Shown: positions 29,270-38,760, counted from the stretch's first letter. The stretch: DNA of 64,000 bases from Providencia sp. (GCF_003533305.1 NZ_DOEH01000013.1:94696-158695); one strand, 5' to 3'. Program-made: numbers and translations. Notes: generated by a model not told the origin, from the sequence alone.

Positions 29270-29812
29270 TTACTGAGTATATTTAATAGTTACGGTTACA
29301 TCAGCGTTAGCGGTTCCAGGAGTAACTGCATCAGCGGTCGTTACATAACGAGCAAAATATTCTTTTTCACCTTTATTACCTTTACTTAAGTCAATAGAAC
29401 CAGCTGGAGAGTTTGGTTGATAATAAGTAGAACCGACATTATCAGAAGAGAGTCCAATACCAACCCCTGTAGCCTTATCTACGTTATATAGTTCTGGGTT
29501 GTCTGAATTAGCAGTACCACTAAAAGTAACAATGGCTTGATTTAAGGTTGCAGGGCAGCCACTAAGACCAATTAAAAATGGTATTGCATCTGTTTTCTCG
29601 CCAACTTTATCAAAGCTGTTTGACATCCAAGTACCTAACTGAATAGTGCCTTCATTTTTATTTGCATTATTAACTTCAACCATACAAGTTGAATCAATAA
29701 ATTGACCTTTAAAATGAATTGTCCCATTAGCATCTGCAGATGCCGCATTTGCCATACCTGAAAATGCAGTAGCCATAATTGATGTAATTAATAATGTTTT
29801 TTTAAAATTCAT
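29270..29812 (-). CDS. Fimbrial major subunit
   Basis: The first gene of the fimbrial operon encodes a 180-residue FimA-type pilin: signal peptide ending near MANA, then TIHFKGQFIDSTCMVEV with the first cysteine, SGCPATLNQ with the second, and a C-terminal strand VTVTIKYTQ with the penultimate Tyr. Gene order (major pilin, chaperone, usher, adhesin, two minor subunits) suggests one operon read from a promoter upstream of 29812. No recombinase gene is next to it, so phase variation of the FimB/MrpI kind is not indicated here. Confidence 0.92.
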   Translation of the reverse strand: MNFKKTLLITSIMATAFSGMANAASADANGTIHFKGQFIDSTCMVEVNNANKNEGTIQLGTWMSNSFDKVGEKTDAIPFLIGLSGCPATLNQAIVTFSGTANSDNPELYNVDKATGVGIGLSSDNVGSTYYQPNSPAGSIDLSKGNKGEKEYFARYVTTADAVTPGTANADVTVTIKYTQ

Positions 29813-29998
29813 ATTTAACCCTTTATATGTCAGTAAATATTATTTAATTATCAACGTACGCAATATTACTGATGTAAATTTAAATATTATTGCTCTACGT
29901 TTTAACTCATCAAAAGTATATTAGCGTTTCTTAACTAAATCCATAATACGTGTAATTAATATTAATTTAATATATTTAATGTCAAAATATAGCAAATT

Positions 29999-30102
29999 AG
30001 TGGTATTTAAAGAATAAACAGCTTAAAAATAGTTGATAATTGAAATTAAAAACCAAATACCACCTTAGTGGTAGTGTTACAGTTTGTATTTTAAACTGTA
30101 AC
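29999..30102. promoter_or_regulatory. Cluster of inverted repeats upstream of the fimbrial operon
   Basis: Three dyads are packed into about 100 bp. GTGGTATTT (30000-30008) pairs with AAATACCAC (30055-30063). TACCAC/GTGGTA lies around 30058-30073. GTTACAGTTT (30076-30085) pairs perfectly with AAACTGTAAC (30093-30102). They may be binding sites for a fimbrial regulator. The first pair is only 47 bp apart, too close for a usual invertible promoter. Confidence 0.4.
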
Positions 30103-30228
30103 CTCATATTTCGAATGAAATATAAATTCATCACTACTGTCATTACGCTGCAATTTATTAATAAAAAAACAAATATAATTAACACTTCATTAATAATATT
30201 AGATTTTAATATCGATAACGGAGGGATT

Positions 30229-30264
30229 ATGGGCGTTAAAAACTGGCTAGATATAATTCTCTAA
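30229..30264 (+). CDS. Possible 11-residue open frame with a strong ribosome binding site
   Basis: The frame reads MGVKNWLDIIL and then stops. It is preceded by GGAGGG with a 4-nt gap, one of the best ribosome binding sites in the window, in otherwise AT-rich non-coding DNA divergent from the fimbrial operon. It may be a leader peptide, a small membrane-associated peptide, or the leftover start of a lost gene. There is no similarity I recognise. Confidence 0.3.
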   Translation: MGVKNWLDIIL

Positions 30265-30497
30265 TTGTTCTATAAAAATGAAAAAAATTGAGCGCTAAAA
30301 AAATAAGACTAATCTTAAGTAATTTTTATGTTAGTGCATAAAATTAAACTTTTAAAAAAAATATTTATATAAGAGAAAAAAAGTCACCTATTAGAACTAT
30401 TTTCTTTTCATTAAATTAGTTTAAGCAAATAAGCAACAACCTGCATTTTGGCTCACTAGAATCATAAAAATAGGTATTGTTACTTATTTAATTAATA

Positions 30498-30547
30498 AAA
30501 AACCGCACTTTAATTGATTTTTTATTAATCTTTAAAGTGCGGTTTTT
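30498..30547. terminator. Rho-independent terminator after yadH
   Basis: A perfect 16-bp stem (AAAAACCGCACTTTAA and TTAAAGTGCGGTTTTT) encloses an 18-nt loop. A runs on the left and T runs on the right make it work in both directions. It lies 47 bp beyond the yadH stop codon. Confidence 0.85.
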
Positions 30548-30593
30548 AAGCGTCTAATAATAAATGGTTTAAGACAATTAATGACCTTAATAA

Positions 30594-31364
30594 TTAACTA
30601 CGTAATCCTCTACCTTGCTCAATAAGATACCAAGTTAGAATATAAAAGATGACTAAGAAAATCATTAAAACACCCAATGTTACCATGACAGAAACATCGG
30701 CAATACCTAAGAAGCCATATCTAAAACCACTGATCATATACACGATAGGATTAAGCTTAGATATCGCCTGCCAAACTGGAGGCAATAAAGTTAATGAATA
30801 AAAAACACCGCCAAGATAGGTGAGAGGCGTTAAAACAAAAGTCGGCACGATACTGATATCATCAAAACTTTTAGCAAAAATTGCATTCAATAATCCAGCG
30901 AGTGAAAATACAATTGCAGTAAGCAACAACGTAATTATGACCATCGACCATGAATGAACGTGTAATGGAATAAAGAACAGCGAAATTAAAGTCACTAAAA
31001 AGCCAACTAAAACACCACGTGCCACACCACCGCCAACAAAACCAGCAATAATGACATGAGTTGGCACAGGGGCTACCAGTAATTCTTCAATATTCTTCTG
31101 AAACTTAGCACCAAAAAATGAAGAACAGACATTAGAGTAAGAGTTAGTAATCACCGCCATCATAATCAGACCGGGGACAATAAACTGCATATAATCCACC
31201 CCACCCATTTCACCAATTCGAGAACCAATCAAGTTACCGAATATCACAAAATAGAGTGACATCGTAATCACTGGTGGTAACAATGTTTGTACCCATATCC
31301 GACCAAAACGAGTAACTTCCTTTATCCAAATCGTTTTTAATGCAACCCAATATAATGAAATCAT
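30594..31364 (-). CDS. yadH: ABC-2 type transporter permease YadH
   Basis: The 256-residue inner-membrane protein has about six hydrophobic segments and the ABC-2 pattern of NodJ/DrrB-type exporters (FVIFGNLIGSRIGEM, AGLLNAIFAKSFDDISIVPTF, LTPLTYLGGVFYSL). It is translationally coupled to yadG: its ATG overlaps the yadG stop by 4 bp. The substrate is unknown in E. coli too. Confidence 0.93.
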   Translation of the reverse strand: MISLYWVALKTIWIKEVTRFGRIWVQTLLPPVITMSLYFVIFGNLIGSRIGEMGGVDYMQFIVPGLIMMAVITNSYSNVCSSFFGAKFQKNIEELLVAPVPTHVIIAGFVGGGVARGVLVGFLVTLISLFFIPLHVHSWSMVIITLLLTAIVFSLAGLLNAIFAKSFDDISIVPTFVLTPLTYLGGVFYSLTLLPPVWQAISKLNPIVYMISGFRYGFLGIADVSVMVTLGVLMIFLVIFYILTWYLIEQGRGLRS

Positions 31365-32302
31365 TGTGCATCCTCCTTATGGGCAGCATCACTTTCTTTT
31401 CCCACTAAATTGACAAATAATTCTTCTAAACGATTCGCCTTATTACGCATACTCAAAATTTGAATGCCTTGTTCGCTTAATTGACTAAATACCCCATTAA
31501 GTCCCTGCTCTCTTTTCACATCAACTTCCAGCGTCGATGTATCAATTAACCGAGCGTCATATCCTGCTAATTTAGGTATCGGACTTTTAGGTGTTAGATC
31601 AAAAATAAATGTTTCTGACTCTAGTTGACTTAATAACTGCTTCATACTGGTATTTTCCACCAGCTCACCGTGTTGAATAATACCAATATTCCGACACAGC
31701 ATTTCAGCTTCTTCTAAATAGTGGGTTGTCAAAATAATGGTTGTTCCTTGTGCATTTAGCTCTTTCAGAAAGCTCCACATAGAACGACGTAGCTCAATAT
31801 CAACACCCGCTGTCGGTTCATCTAAGATCAATAATCGAGGTTGATGCATTAATGCCCGAGCAATCATCAAACGACGCTTCATACCACCAGATAAGTTACG
31901 CGCCCGTTCATCTCGCTTTTCCCATAAATCTAATTGGGTTAAATATTGTTTCGCACGCTGTAAAGCGATATCACGCTTAACGCCATAATAACCTGCTTGA
32001 TTGAGTACAATCTGTAATACCGTTTCAAAAGGATTAAAATTAAATTCTTGTGGAACGAGACCAAGTTGCTGCTTAGCCTGCACAACTTGCTTTGAAAGAT
32101 CATAGCCAAACACTTTGACTGAACCACTAGTTTTATTGACCAGTGAGCTAATAATCCCTATTGTGGTTGACTTACCTGCGCCATTAGGTCCGAGCAATGC
32201 ATAAAAGTCACCATCTTCAACGTTCAAATCGATTCCTCGCAAAGCCTTCACGCCACCCGAATAGGTTTTGGTCAGTTGCGATAACTCAAGGGCATACGTC
32301 AT
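31361..32302 (-). CDS. yadG: ABC transporter ATP-binding protein YadG
   Basis: The 313-residue ATPase partner of YadH has Walker A (LGPNGAGKST), the signature LSGGMKRR, Walker B (PRLLILDEPTAGVD) and the switch His in LTTHYLEEAE. The length agrees with E. coli YadG (308 aa). A C-terminal extension of about 90 residues follows the nucleotide-binding domain. AAGGTG lies about 10 bp before the ATG. The locus order yadG-yadH-can-hpt matches E. coli. Confidence 0.94.
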   Translation of the reverse strand: MTYALELSQLTKTYSGGVKALRGIDLNVEDGDFYALLGPNGAGKSTTIGIISSLVNKTSGSVKVFGYDLSKQVVQAKQQLGLVPQEFNFNPFETVLQIVLNQAGYYGVKRDIALQRAKQYLTQLDLWEKRDERARNLSGGMKRRLMIARALMHQPRLLILDEPTAGVDIELRRSMWSFLKELNAQGTTIILTTHYLEEAEMLCRNIGIIQHGELVENTSMKQLLSQLESETFIFDLTPKSPIPKLAGYDARLIDTSTLEVDVKREQGLNGVFSQLSEQGIQILSMRNKANRLEELFVNLVGKESDAAHKEDAQ

Positions 32303-32401
32303 ATGTAAAAAACACCTTTATTCTTGTGATGGTTTAAGGGCAATATGGGCCTATGATGCCACTTTTTTCTATTCTATGTTATGCAGAAAAGTGATAATAA
32401 A

Positions 32402-32494
32402 CCCAAAATAATTTGAGATACAGATAGGTAGCAAGGGAAAATAGCCCAAGAACTGCAGTAATAATGTCATTTGAAGTATGATGAATATAAGGTT
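32402..32494. repeat. Degenerate ERIC element
   Basis: The left end (CCAAAATAATTTGAGATACAG and GTAGCAAG) and right end (AACTGCAGTAATAATGTCAT and TTGAAGTATGATG) fit the ERIC pattern. The central palindrome is largely deleted. It lies between yadG and can. Confidence 0.55.
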
Positions 32495-32602
32495 ATAAAA
32501 GATAATTCAACATGTTACTTATTTAGGGTTGTCTTGTCTAAATGAGTGGTTCATCATAATGAAATTGAATTAATATAACTAACTATTAATAAATCAATAT
32601 AC

Positions 32603-32720
32603 TCTAAATCAGTCAAGGTGCAGCTAAATGGCAAGTAAATGAGTCGCTAGGCGCTAACTAACATTGGTAACTAGAACGAATGAACACAGTCAACACCAAT
32701 GCAAGTTGATGTATGACGAG
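32603..32720. repeat. Degenerate full-length ERIC element
   Basis: The left end (AATCAGTCAAGGTGCAGCTA and GGCAAG), a worn core (GGCGCTAACTAACATTGGTAAC and TAGAACGAATG) and the right end (AGTCAACACCAATGC with AGTTGATGTATGACG) follow the ERIC order over about 118 bp. It lies upstream of can together with the copy at 32402-32494. The remaining 32303-32772 is AT-rich and shows no gene. Confidence 0.6.
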
Positions 32721-32772
32721 TTAAATATTGTATAAATTTTTATCGCAAAGTAACACAACCAGGCTATAAGTC

Positions 32773-33426
32773 ATGATGAAAAAAATCGAAGAGCTATTTG
32801 CAAATAATGAAGCATGGTCAGCCTCTGTAAAAGAGGAAAATCCTGAGTTCTTTAAAGAATTATCAAAAGCTCAAAAACCTAGATTCCTATGGATCGGCTG
32901 TTCAGATAGCCGTGTACCTGCTGAAAAATTAATTAATGCTGCGCCAGGTGATCTATTCGTACACCGTAACGTTGCCAATCTTGTCATCCATACCGACCTT
33001 AACTGTTTATCCGTTATTCAATATGCGGTAGATGTTTTAGAGGTCGAACACATTATCATCTGTGGCCATTATGGATGCGGTGGTATTGAAGCGGCTGTTG
33101 ATAATACTGAGTTAGGATTGATTAACAACTGGTTATTGCATATCCGTGATATATGGTACCGACATAGCTCAATGCTAGGTGAATTAAAGCCTTGCGAACG
33201 CCTCGACCGTTTATGCGAATTGAACGTTGTTGAACAAGTTTATAACTTAGGCCACTCAACTATTATGCAGTCAGCATGGAAACGTGGGCAAAAAGTGATG
33301 ATCCACGGGTGGGTCTACGGTATTAACAACGGTCGTTTGCATGATTTGCATACCACTGCTGATAGCCGTGAAAAACTTGAGCTGTGTTATCGTGAAGCAA
33401 TAGCGAAACTCACGCCAAAAATATAG
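32773..33426 (+). CDS. can: Beta-class carbonic anhydrase
   Basis: Can interconverts CO2 and bicarbonate, supplying bicarbonate for biosynthesis at ambient CO2. The product (217 aa, or 216 from the second ATG at 32776) has the zinc and catalytic residues of the class: Cys and Asp in [10 protein letters not shown], and His and Cys in GHYGCGG. It aligns along its length with E. coli Can (220 aa). It is convergent with hpt across a shared terminator. Confidence 0.97.
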   Translation: MMKKIEELFANNEAWSASVKEENPEFFKELSKAQKPRFLWIGCSDSRVPAEKLINAAPGDLFVHRNVANLVIHTDLNCLSVIQYAVDVLEVEHIIICGHYGCGGIEAAVDNTELGLINNWLLHIRDIWYRHSSMLGELKPCERLDRLCELNVVEQVYNLGHSTIMQSAWKRGQKVMIHGWVYGINNGRLHDLHTTADSREKLELCYREAIAKLTPKI

Positions 33427-33443
33427 CAATCGAATATCAATAA

Positions 33444-33473
33444 AAAGGACAGCCTTAGCTGTCCTTTCTTTTA
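33444..33473. terminator. Rho-independent terminator between can and hpt
   Basis: A perfect 10-bp stem (AAAGGACAGC and GCTGTCCTTT) with the 4-nt loop CTTA is followed by TCTTTTAT. Placed between convergent genes, it probably serves both. Confidence 0.88.
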
Positions 33474-33489
33474 TAGCATGAGAGATTGA

Positions 33490-34026
33490 TTACTCGTCAA
33501 GTAGAGTCACATGCCCAATATAAGGTAAATGGCGGTACTGTTGAGCATAATCAATGCCATATCCCACGACAAATTTATCTTCAATAGAATAACCAATCCA
33601 TTCAACTGGTACATCAACTTCACGACGTGAAGGTTTATCAAGCAACGTACAAATCGCAACAGATTTCGGGCCACGTAATTCAAATATTTCACGTACTTTA
33701 TTTAAGGTGTTACCCGAATCGATAATATCCTCAACAATCAGAACATGTTTACCCCGAATATCTTCATCTAAATCTTTAACGATTTTCACATCACGGCTGG
33801 ATGTCATTTCATTACCGTAGCTTGATACCGTCATGAAATCGACTTCATGAGCTACACTGATTTTACGGCATAAATCAGCCATAAAAATAAATGAGCCTTT
33901 TAATAAGCCAACGAGTACTAATTCGCCCTCTATTTTTTGGTAGTGAGCACTAATTTCATTCGCTAATTCATTAATTCGCTGAGCGATCTCTTCTTCAGAG
34001 ATCATTACTTCAAGGGTATGTTTCAT
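33490..34026 (-). CDS. hpt: Hypoxanthine phosphoribosyltransferase
   Basis: Hpt salvages hypoxanthine (and guanine less well) with PRPP. The 178-residue product equals E. coli Hpt in length and carries the PRPP-binding motif [14 protein letters not shown], plus [12 protein letters not shown] and [18 protein letters not shown]. The ATG is at 34026. It is convergent with can. Confidence 0.98.
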   Translation of the reverse strand: MKHTLEVMISEEEIAQRINELANEISAHYQKIEGELVLVGLLKGSFIFMADLCRKISVAHEVDFMTVSSYGNEMTSSRDVKIVKDLDEDIRGKHVLIVEDIIDSGNTLNKVREIFELRGPKSVAICTLLDKPSRREVDVPVEWIGYSIEDKFVVGYGIDYAQQYRHLPYIGHVTLLDE

Positions 34027-34216
34027 CTTTAATTACGCATCTATGGGAATGGAAAGCACGTAATTTTAGCATAAAGCTCTCTAAGACGCGATATCTTCAC
34101 AGACAACCTAAATTTAAGTTAATGATGATAATGATTTTAAATTATACCTATAAAAACAAAAGGGCTAGAATCTAACAATCCTAACCCATGAGATATTTAG
34201 CTTAATTTAATTAATA

Positions 34217-35920
34217 TTAGCTAACCGTGAAACCCATCATCATCCCAGTATCTTCATGCTCTAATAAATGACAATGCGCCATATAAGGATGCTGCGGTGT
34301 TGCTGGATGCTTAAATTCTACCAACACTTCACTCACTTGCCCTTCCACTCTTACAATATCTTTCCAGCCTTGGCGATGTGGCTCTACCGCTTTGCCATTT
34401 TCTTTCAAAATTCTAAAACGTGTACCATGCACATGGAATGGATGTAACATCATGTCACCGCGACCTGAAATGACCCAAATCTCTTGTTTATTCATCGGTG
34501 CATTAAACGCAGGATGTGTCATCGAGAAAACTTGTCCGTTAATGGTATTCGCGTTATGAATATCTAATTCACCAGTCCCCGTACCACAATGACCACCACC
34601 ATTTCCCATCCCATTCATTGGCATGTTATTCATCTTGCCCTGAGACGCATTACCGTCACCCATACTACCGTGATTCATATTGCCGTGATTCATATTGCCG
34701 TGATTCATATTTCCCTGCCCCATGGAATTATTATTTCCATCAGACATCATATTTTCCATCATTGCCCCGTGCCCGCCCATGTTACCCATAGCTTGGTCAC
34801 CATATTTTTCACGTAACATCATCATACCTTGCATATCTAAGCGCATATCCATCATTAAATGGAAGCGGCGACGAGTCAGCCCTGTAAGTGATGGAATCGC
34901 GGGCAACGCGGCCAAGACAGGTGGTAATTTACCTTCACTAGCACTGATCGTCGTTTCAATATGAAGGACAGGCAGAGGCTGGTCGAATGGTGCAATCGTC
35001 ATGCCCATTTGACCAACAGGTAAGGTCACTAAATCAAATGAACGACCATCAGAGGCATCAATCAAAACTTCAAAACGCTCACCCGTTAAAATAGGTAATT
35101 CGGTTAATGGAATAGGTTCTGCGAGCAGGCCACCATCACTTGCCACCACATACATTTTACGGCCATCACTGGTTGAGATATTTAAGCTTCGTGCATTACA
35201 TCCATTCAACAACCGAAGGCGTATCCAACCTTTTGGAGCAATGTGCTTAGGAAGAACTACACCATTAGTCAGCATCAGTGAACCAAACCAGCCCACAGCA
35301 GCACTCATCACATCCAACTGATAATCTATCTGGCCGTCATCATTCAAACGTTTATCTTGTAAAATCACAGGAATGTCATCAACGCCCCATGAACTTGGTA
35401 AGCCATGTTTAGTGCTATCTTGGTCTTTAATCAATACCAGTCCAGCTAATCCCATCGCAACTTGGTAGCCTGTTTGTCCGTGTGTATGAGGATGGAACCA
35501 GCACGTTGATTCAGGTTGTGCGACGGTAAAATTTACTTTTCTGCTCGCGCCCGGACGAATAATCGCTTGTGGACCACCATCTTGCTCACCTGATATTTCT
35601 AATCCATGCCAATGCACTGTTGTTTCTTCAGGTAATTGATTTACAATATTAATATTAACATTTTGTCCGTTTTTCAAACTAATTGCCGGACCAAGTAAAT
35701 CACCGTTATATCCCCACGTTGTCGTTTTTTTACCGGGAACAAACACAGAAGTCCCTTGCTTAATTGCAATTTGGATATTACCTTGAGCATCTGGCTCTAA
35801 CAATGCAGGAATAGCAAGAGTTGGATAGTTTTCAGCCGCTACCGCGATACGGCTCCAAATAGGTAGCGCACTTGCAGCGTAAGTAATAGCGCTTAATTTA
35901 AGAAAATCGCGACGTAACAT
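34217..35920 (-). CDS. cueO: Multicopper oxidase CueO
   Basis: CueO oxidises Cu(I) in the periplasm and protects against copper. The start at 35920 ([17 protein letters not shown]) follows AAGGAAGG and begins with a twin-arginine export signal; a longer frame from 35944 is unlikely. The four copper-binding motifs are visible: [25 protein letters not shown] and the C-terminal [14 protein letters not shown] Met-rich insert near residues 360-450 contains GNMNHG repeats, longer than in E. coli CueO by eye. The 567-residue length exceeds E. coli (516) mainly through this insert. A CueR-type promoter lies upstream. Confidence 0.96.
   Translation of the reverse strand: MLRRDFLKLSAITYAASALPIWSRIAVAAENYPTLAIPALLEPDAQGNIQIAIKQGTSVFVPGKKTTTWGYNGDLLGPAISLKNGQNVNINIVNQLPEETTVHWHGLEISGEQDGGPQAIIRPGASRKVNFTVAQPESTCWFHPHTHGQTGYQVAMGLAGLVLIKDQDSTKHGLPSSWGVDDIPVILQDKRLNDDGQIDYQLDVMSAAVGWFGSLMLTNGVVLPKHIAPKGWIRLRLLNGCNARSLNISTSDGRKMYVVASDGGLLAEPIPLTELPILTGERFEVLIDASDGRSFDLVTLPVGQMGMTIAPFDQPLPVLHIETTISASEGKLPPVLAALPAIPSLTGLTRRRFHLMMDMRLDMQGMMMLREKYGDQAMGNMGGHGAMMENMMSDGNNNSMGQGNMNHGNMNHGNMNHGSMGDGNASQGKMNNMPMNGMGNGGGHCGTGTGELDIHNANTINGQVFSMTHPAFNAPMNKQEIWVISGRGDMMLHPFHVHGTRFRILKENGKAVEPHRQGWKDIVRVEGQVSEVLVEFKHPATPQHPYMAHCHLLEHEDTGMMMGFTVS
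34668..34713 (-). repeat. 15-bp tandem repeats in the cueO Met/His-rich insert
   Basis: Three near-perfect units of CCGTGATTCATATTG (plus strand) encode NMNHG on the coding strand. They lengthen the Met-rich segment that in CueO binds extra Cu(I). Copy number may vary between strains. Confidence 0.85.
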
Positions 35921-36024
35921 TGATAACCTTCCTTTATTTATCAAAATAAAAAATCTGTGAGAACAAAATAGGATGGCAAATAGCCAATTACCTTTTCCGG
36001 CGAAAACGTGCTTTAATAGTGGGG

Positions 36025-36055
36025 ATGATAAAGCTTCCCCCTACAGGAAGGTCAA
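36025..36055 (-). promoter_or_regulatory. CueR-type promoter of cueO
   Basis: Read on the minus strand, a -35 box TTGACC (36050-36055) and a -10 box TATCAT (36025-36030) are separated by 19 bp. The long spacer is typical of MerR-family promoters and contains the imperfect dyad ACCTTCC...GGAAGC. This closely resembles the E. coli cueO and copA promoters (TTGACCTTCC...GGAAGG). Copper induction by CueR is therefore likely; cueR itself is not in the window. Confidence 0.85.
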
Positions 36056-36169
36056 CATACCCACTCAATAAATATGGGTTTATTACATTGATTTAAGAAA
36101 AATATAGTTGACTAACAATTCTATTCTCATGCTAACGTAACTTTACAAACAAATCCGATAGAATACTGA

Positions 36170-36517
36170 ATGCGCAAATTTATAGTAATGTCATGCTTAA
36201 TGACTCTGTTAGGGATAACCCAATCTGCCAGAGCTCTTTCTACAAACGAAGCTGAAGATCTTGCCGATCTCACAGCCGTTTTTATTTATTTAAAATATGA
36301 CTGTGGATATACACAAATACCCGATAGGGAAATTGAACGAGCTATCGTTTATCTTGCAAAGAGCAATAAATGGGATCTCAGTGATTATAACTCCACAAAA
36401 ATGACAGAAATGAACAAAGAAAGTTATGCTGATCTAAAAGGTATTCCTTTAGATAAAGACTTTAAATGTCAATCATTAGCTCGGGACTCATTGGGATTAT
36501 TTGCTTACGTCAAATAA
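36170..36517 (+). CDS. yacC: YacC-like secreted protein (pilotin-related family)
   Basis: The 115-residue product has a signal peptide (cleaved near SARAL) and aligns along its length with E. coli YacC, also 115 aa. Shared stretches are EAEDLADLTAVFIYLKYDCG, a second Cys in FKCQSLARDSLGLFAYVK, and KWDLSDY. The family is related to the OutS/PulS pilotins, but YacC has no established function. It is divergent from cueO, as in E. coli. In E. coli speED follow; here they do not. Confidence 0.85.
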   Translation: MRKFIVMSCLMTLLGITQSARALSTNEAEDLADLTAVFIYLKYDCGYTQIPDREIERAIVYLAKSNKWDLSDYNSTKMTEMNKESYADLKGIPLDKDFKCQSLARDSLGLFAYVK

Positions 36518-36558
36518 GTTAAATCATCACCTATTGGGAACAACAGTTAACTTAAAGT

Positions 36559-36594
36559 AAAGAAACATGTTAATTGCCACACATGTTTCTTTTC
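36559..36594. terminator. Terminator between yacC and the AbrB-type gene
   Basis: A perfect 12-bp stem (AAAGAAACATGT and ACATGTTTCTTT) with a 10-nt loop lies between two convergent genes. A-rich and T-rich flanks allow use in both directions. Confidence 0.75.
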
Positions 36595-36597
36595 AGT

Positions 36598-37635
36598 TTA
36601 GGGCCTCTTCGCTCTTTTTTCCTGCCAAAATAACACCAAAGATGGAATACTTTGAATTATCACCATTCTGATAATGTGATTCGACATGACAAATCCAGCA
36701 TCGAGATTCATCGTAATTGCAGCGAATGTCATCGCTTCCATACTGCCCGGTGCCCAGGCTAACAGCAAAACTGAGATATCGTAACCGGTTAACCATGATG
36801 CAAACACAGTAACAAGAAAAGTTAAAAAAATATTAATAACAACAACTTGAGCAGAAGAGTAAATATTTTTAATTAATGATGACAATGGGAAAACAATAAA
36901 ATGATTACCAATGTTCATACCGATTAATACCATACTAAGTTCTGTTAGCATTAATGGAAAATGAAGCGGCACATCCAGCCAACCTTGTATTAAAGTTGCC
37001 GTGGCTAATGAAGTCAGCATAAAAGGTGCAGGAACTCTTAAACGCTGTAATATCAATCCAGAAATAACACCTACTGCAACAATGACTAGCAACCAAAAAG
37101 TAGATTCTAATGAAAGCTGGGGTAATTGAAAAATAGGTTGAGGGTCATTATTGCTACCCACAACAATACCAGCTAAAAATATTAAGATAATTAAGCGAAT
37201 GGTATGGGAAATAACAATTTTCTGTGGCGGGGTATGCGTATGGTCAGTCAGCGCTAAAATGGCGGCCATTGCACCAGGAACTGATCCTAACATTGCTTCT
37301 TGTTTAGTCCATCCTACCTTGCGGTAAAACCAAAAAAAACTGAATGAAAATTGCACGGCTAAACAGACAACTAACATAACTAATAAAAGTAATAAATTAT
37401 CGACTTCTTTTAACGAAACCTGATTGAACATCAAACCTACAGATGTCCCTAACGCGACTTGAACAAAGGTGATGGTATGCTTAGGAATAGGAAAAGAGAA
37501 ACCAAATCGATGAAAAATAATAATGGCAATAATGGGACCAAACATTAATGCGAGTGGTATTCCAAAATAGGTTAGTAGCCCACCAATAAATGAGCAAATC
37601 ACTATCCCGCCTAACATTTTTATGAATTTCATCAT
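36598..37635 (-). CDS. AbrB-type membrane protein (AbrB duplication family)
   Basis: The 345-residue hydrophobic protein has about ten membrane segments in two similar halves, with GTSVGLMFNQVSL in the first and a GSVPGAMAAILALTDH motif paired with APGSMEAMTFAAITMNLD in the second. This duplicated motif is typical of the AbrB family of putative transporters (sometimes mis-named ammonia monooxygenase). The substrate is unknown. The start is one of two ATGs at 37635/37632; the frame also extends to a TTG at 37638. It is not part of the E. coli yacC neighbourhood. Confidence 0.8.
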   Translation of the reverse strand: MMKFIKMLGGIVICSFIGGLLTYFGIPLALMFGPIIAIIIFHRFGFSFPIPKHTITFVQVALGTSVGLMFNQVSLKEVDNLLLLLVMLVVCLAVQFSFSFFWFYRKVGWTKQEAMLGSVPGAMAAILALTDHTHTPPQKIVISHTIRLIILIFLAGIVVGSNNDPQPIFQLPQLSLESTFWLLVIVAVGVISGLILQRLRVPAPFMLTSLATATLIQGWLDVPLHFPLMLTELSMVLIGMNIGNHFIVFPLSSLIKNIYSSAQVVVINIFLTFLVTVFASWLTGYDISVLLLAWAPGSMEAMTFAAITMNLDAGFVMSNHIIRMVIIQSIPSLVLFWQEKRAKRP

Positions 37636-37834
37636 CAAAAACTAACCATTAAGACCCCATGTTATAGCCTTAATTTATATCACAATATAATGCCACCAAC
37701 GTTTAGTTTTCACCTATTTGTCACCTAAGTGATTATTCACTGAAATTTCAATTTTTGACCGATATTCATTTTGTATTTTGCTAATTTAGAAGCATAAATC
37801 AGTGATGATAAAATCAGTTAACTGAAGCTCGGAT

Positions 37835-38470
37835 TTACTTATTTCTGTTATCAGCGTCGGCTTGATTAATAACTGCTTTTGCCATCCACTGCGCAATTTC
37901 TGTGACTTGCTGATTATCTAACATCCAAATATCTTTTAGCACTAAGAATATTTCCGAGCCATAAATAACCGAAAAAGCTTTGATAACTTTATCAATCGTT
38001 TCTTGCGGATATTCACCTTTCATCGGCGTTGTCACCATTGAAAGAATATCTTTTCGATTTCCTCGCTGAAGGCGTTTAACTTTCGGGACATCTACATTTT
38101 GCAATGATGAGCGGTCAGAAGCCCATTGCTGTAGTGAGACTTGTAATGCCGCTCTTAGTACTCCTTCATGCTCAAACATTCGAGGAAAAGCATAACGCAA
38201 CAACTCGTCAATACGTTCACTGGTTTTTTCACTTTGCGGTCGCCATGTTAAAATAGGTCCCAAACTGGCATTCACGGTAGCAGTAATTAAGTCGCTCTGT
38301 GTGGGAAAGTAGCGATAGGCTGTTGCACGAGAAACGCCGGCTTCAAATGCAAGCTCAGAAACAGAAGGCATTGCACCCTTTTCAAATAAATCTAAAGCCG
38401 TCGTTACCAATAAAATATAGGTTCGTTTACGCGTACCTTTATATTCTGAAATATTTTGAGTTTGCGGCAT
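37835..38470 (-). CDS. TetR-family transcriptional regulator
   Basis: The 211-residue protein has an N-terminal helix-turn-helix of the TetR kind (SVSELAFEAGVSRATAYRYF followed by PTQSDLI) and a variable C-terminal ligand-binding region. The ATG follows AAGGA. It is divergent from the Tm-1-like/PEP-hydrolase-like operon with about 385 bp between, which carries palindromes. It most likely represses that operon and itself. The ligand is unknown. Confidence 0.88.
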   Translation of the reverse strand: MPQTQNISEYKGTRKRTYILLVTTALDLFEKGAMPSVSELAFEAGVSRATAYRYFPTQSDLITATVNASLGPILTWRPQSEKTSERIDELLRYAFPRMFEHEGVLRAALQVSLQQWASDRSSLQNVDVPKVKRLQRGNRKDILSMVTTPMKGEYPQETIDKVIKAFSVIYGSEIFLVLKDIWMLDNQQVTEIAQWMAKAVINQADADNRNK

Positions 38471-38760
38471 TTATTCATCCTTAAAATACTGTCTCTGAGA
38501 ATAAGTTTAATCAACTTCATAAAAAAAAGAACTCGAGTTGACATGCACTTTTAATCTATTAGATTTTCTAACATCTCTCAATTTTAATTTAGCTTTAAAC
38601 TAATTACTCAATATCATAGGTGGATCATGCTAATTAAGCTACAAATTATAGATATTAATATTTAATGCTAGTGATAATAACCCATATTAAATATTATTTT
38701 TTAATTTTTATCAATAAGATACAATCATTAACACATTTTCCTTATCTTAAATTTAAAAAC

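Larger units (their letters stand above)
29813..30497. other. Long AT-rich region upstream of the fimbrial operon
   Basis: About 685 bp without an ordinary gene. It should contain the fimbrial promoter. It holds several inverted repeats clustered at 29999-30102 (separate entry) and a possible 11-codon frame at 30229-30264. Base composition is clearly more AT-rich than the flanking genes, typical of H-NS-bound fimbrial control regions, though that is inference. Confidence 0.6.

Noticed and set aside
29999..30063. Invertible (phase-variable) fimbrial promoter
   Set aside because: The 9-bp inverted repeats are only 47 bp apart and no site-specific recombinase gene lies in the window.
30040..30228. 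Longer 74-codon version of the small frame ending at 30264
   Set aside because: The upstream part spans hairpins and AT-rich DNA without a ribosome binding site; only the last 12 codons have a good start.
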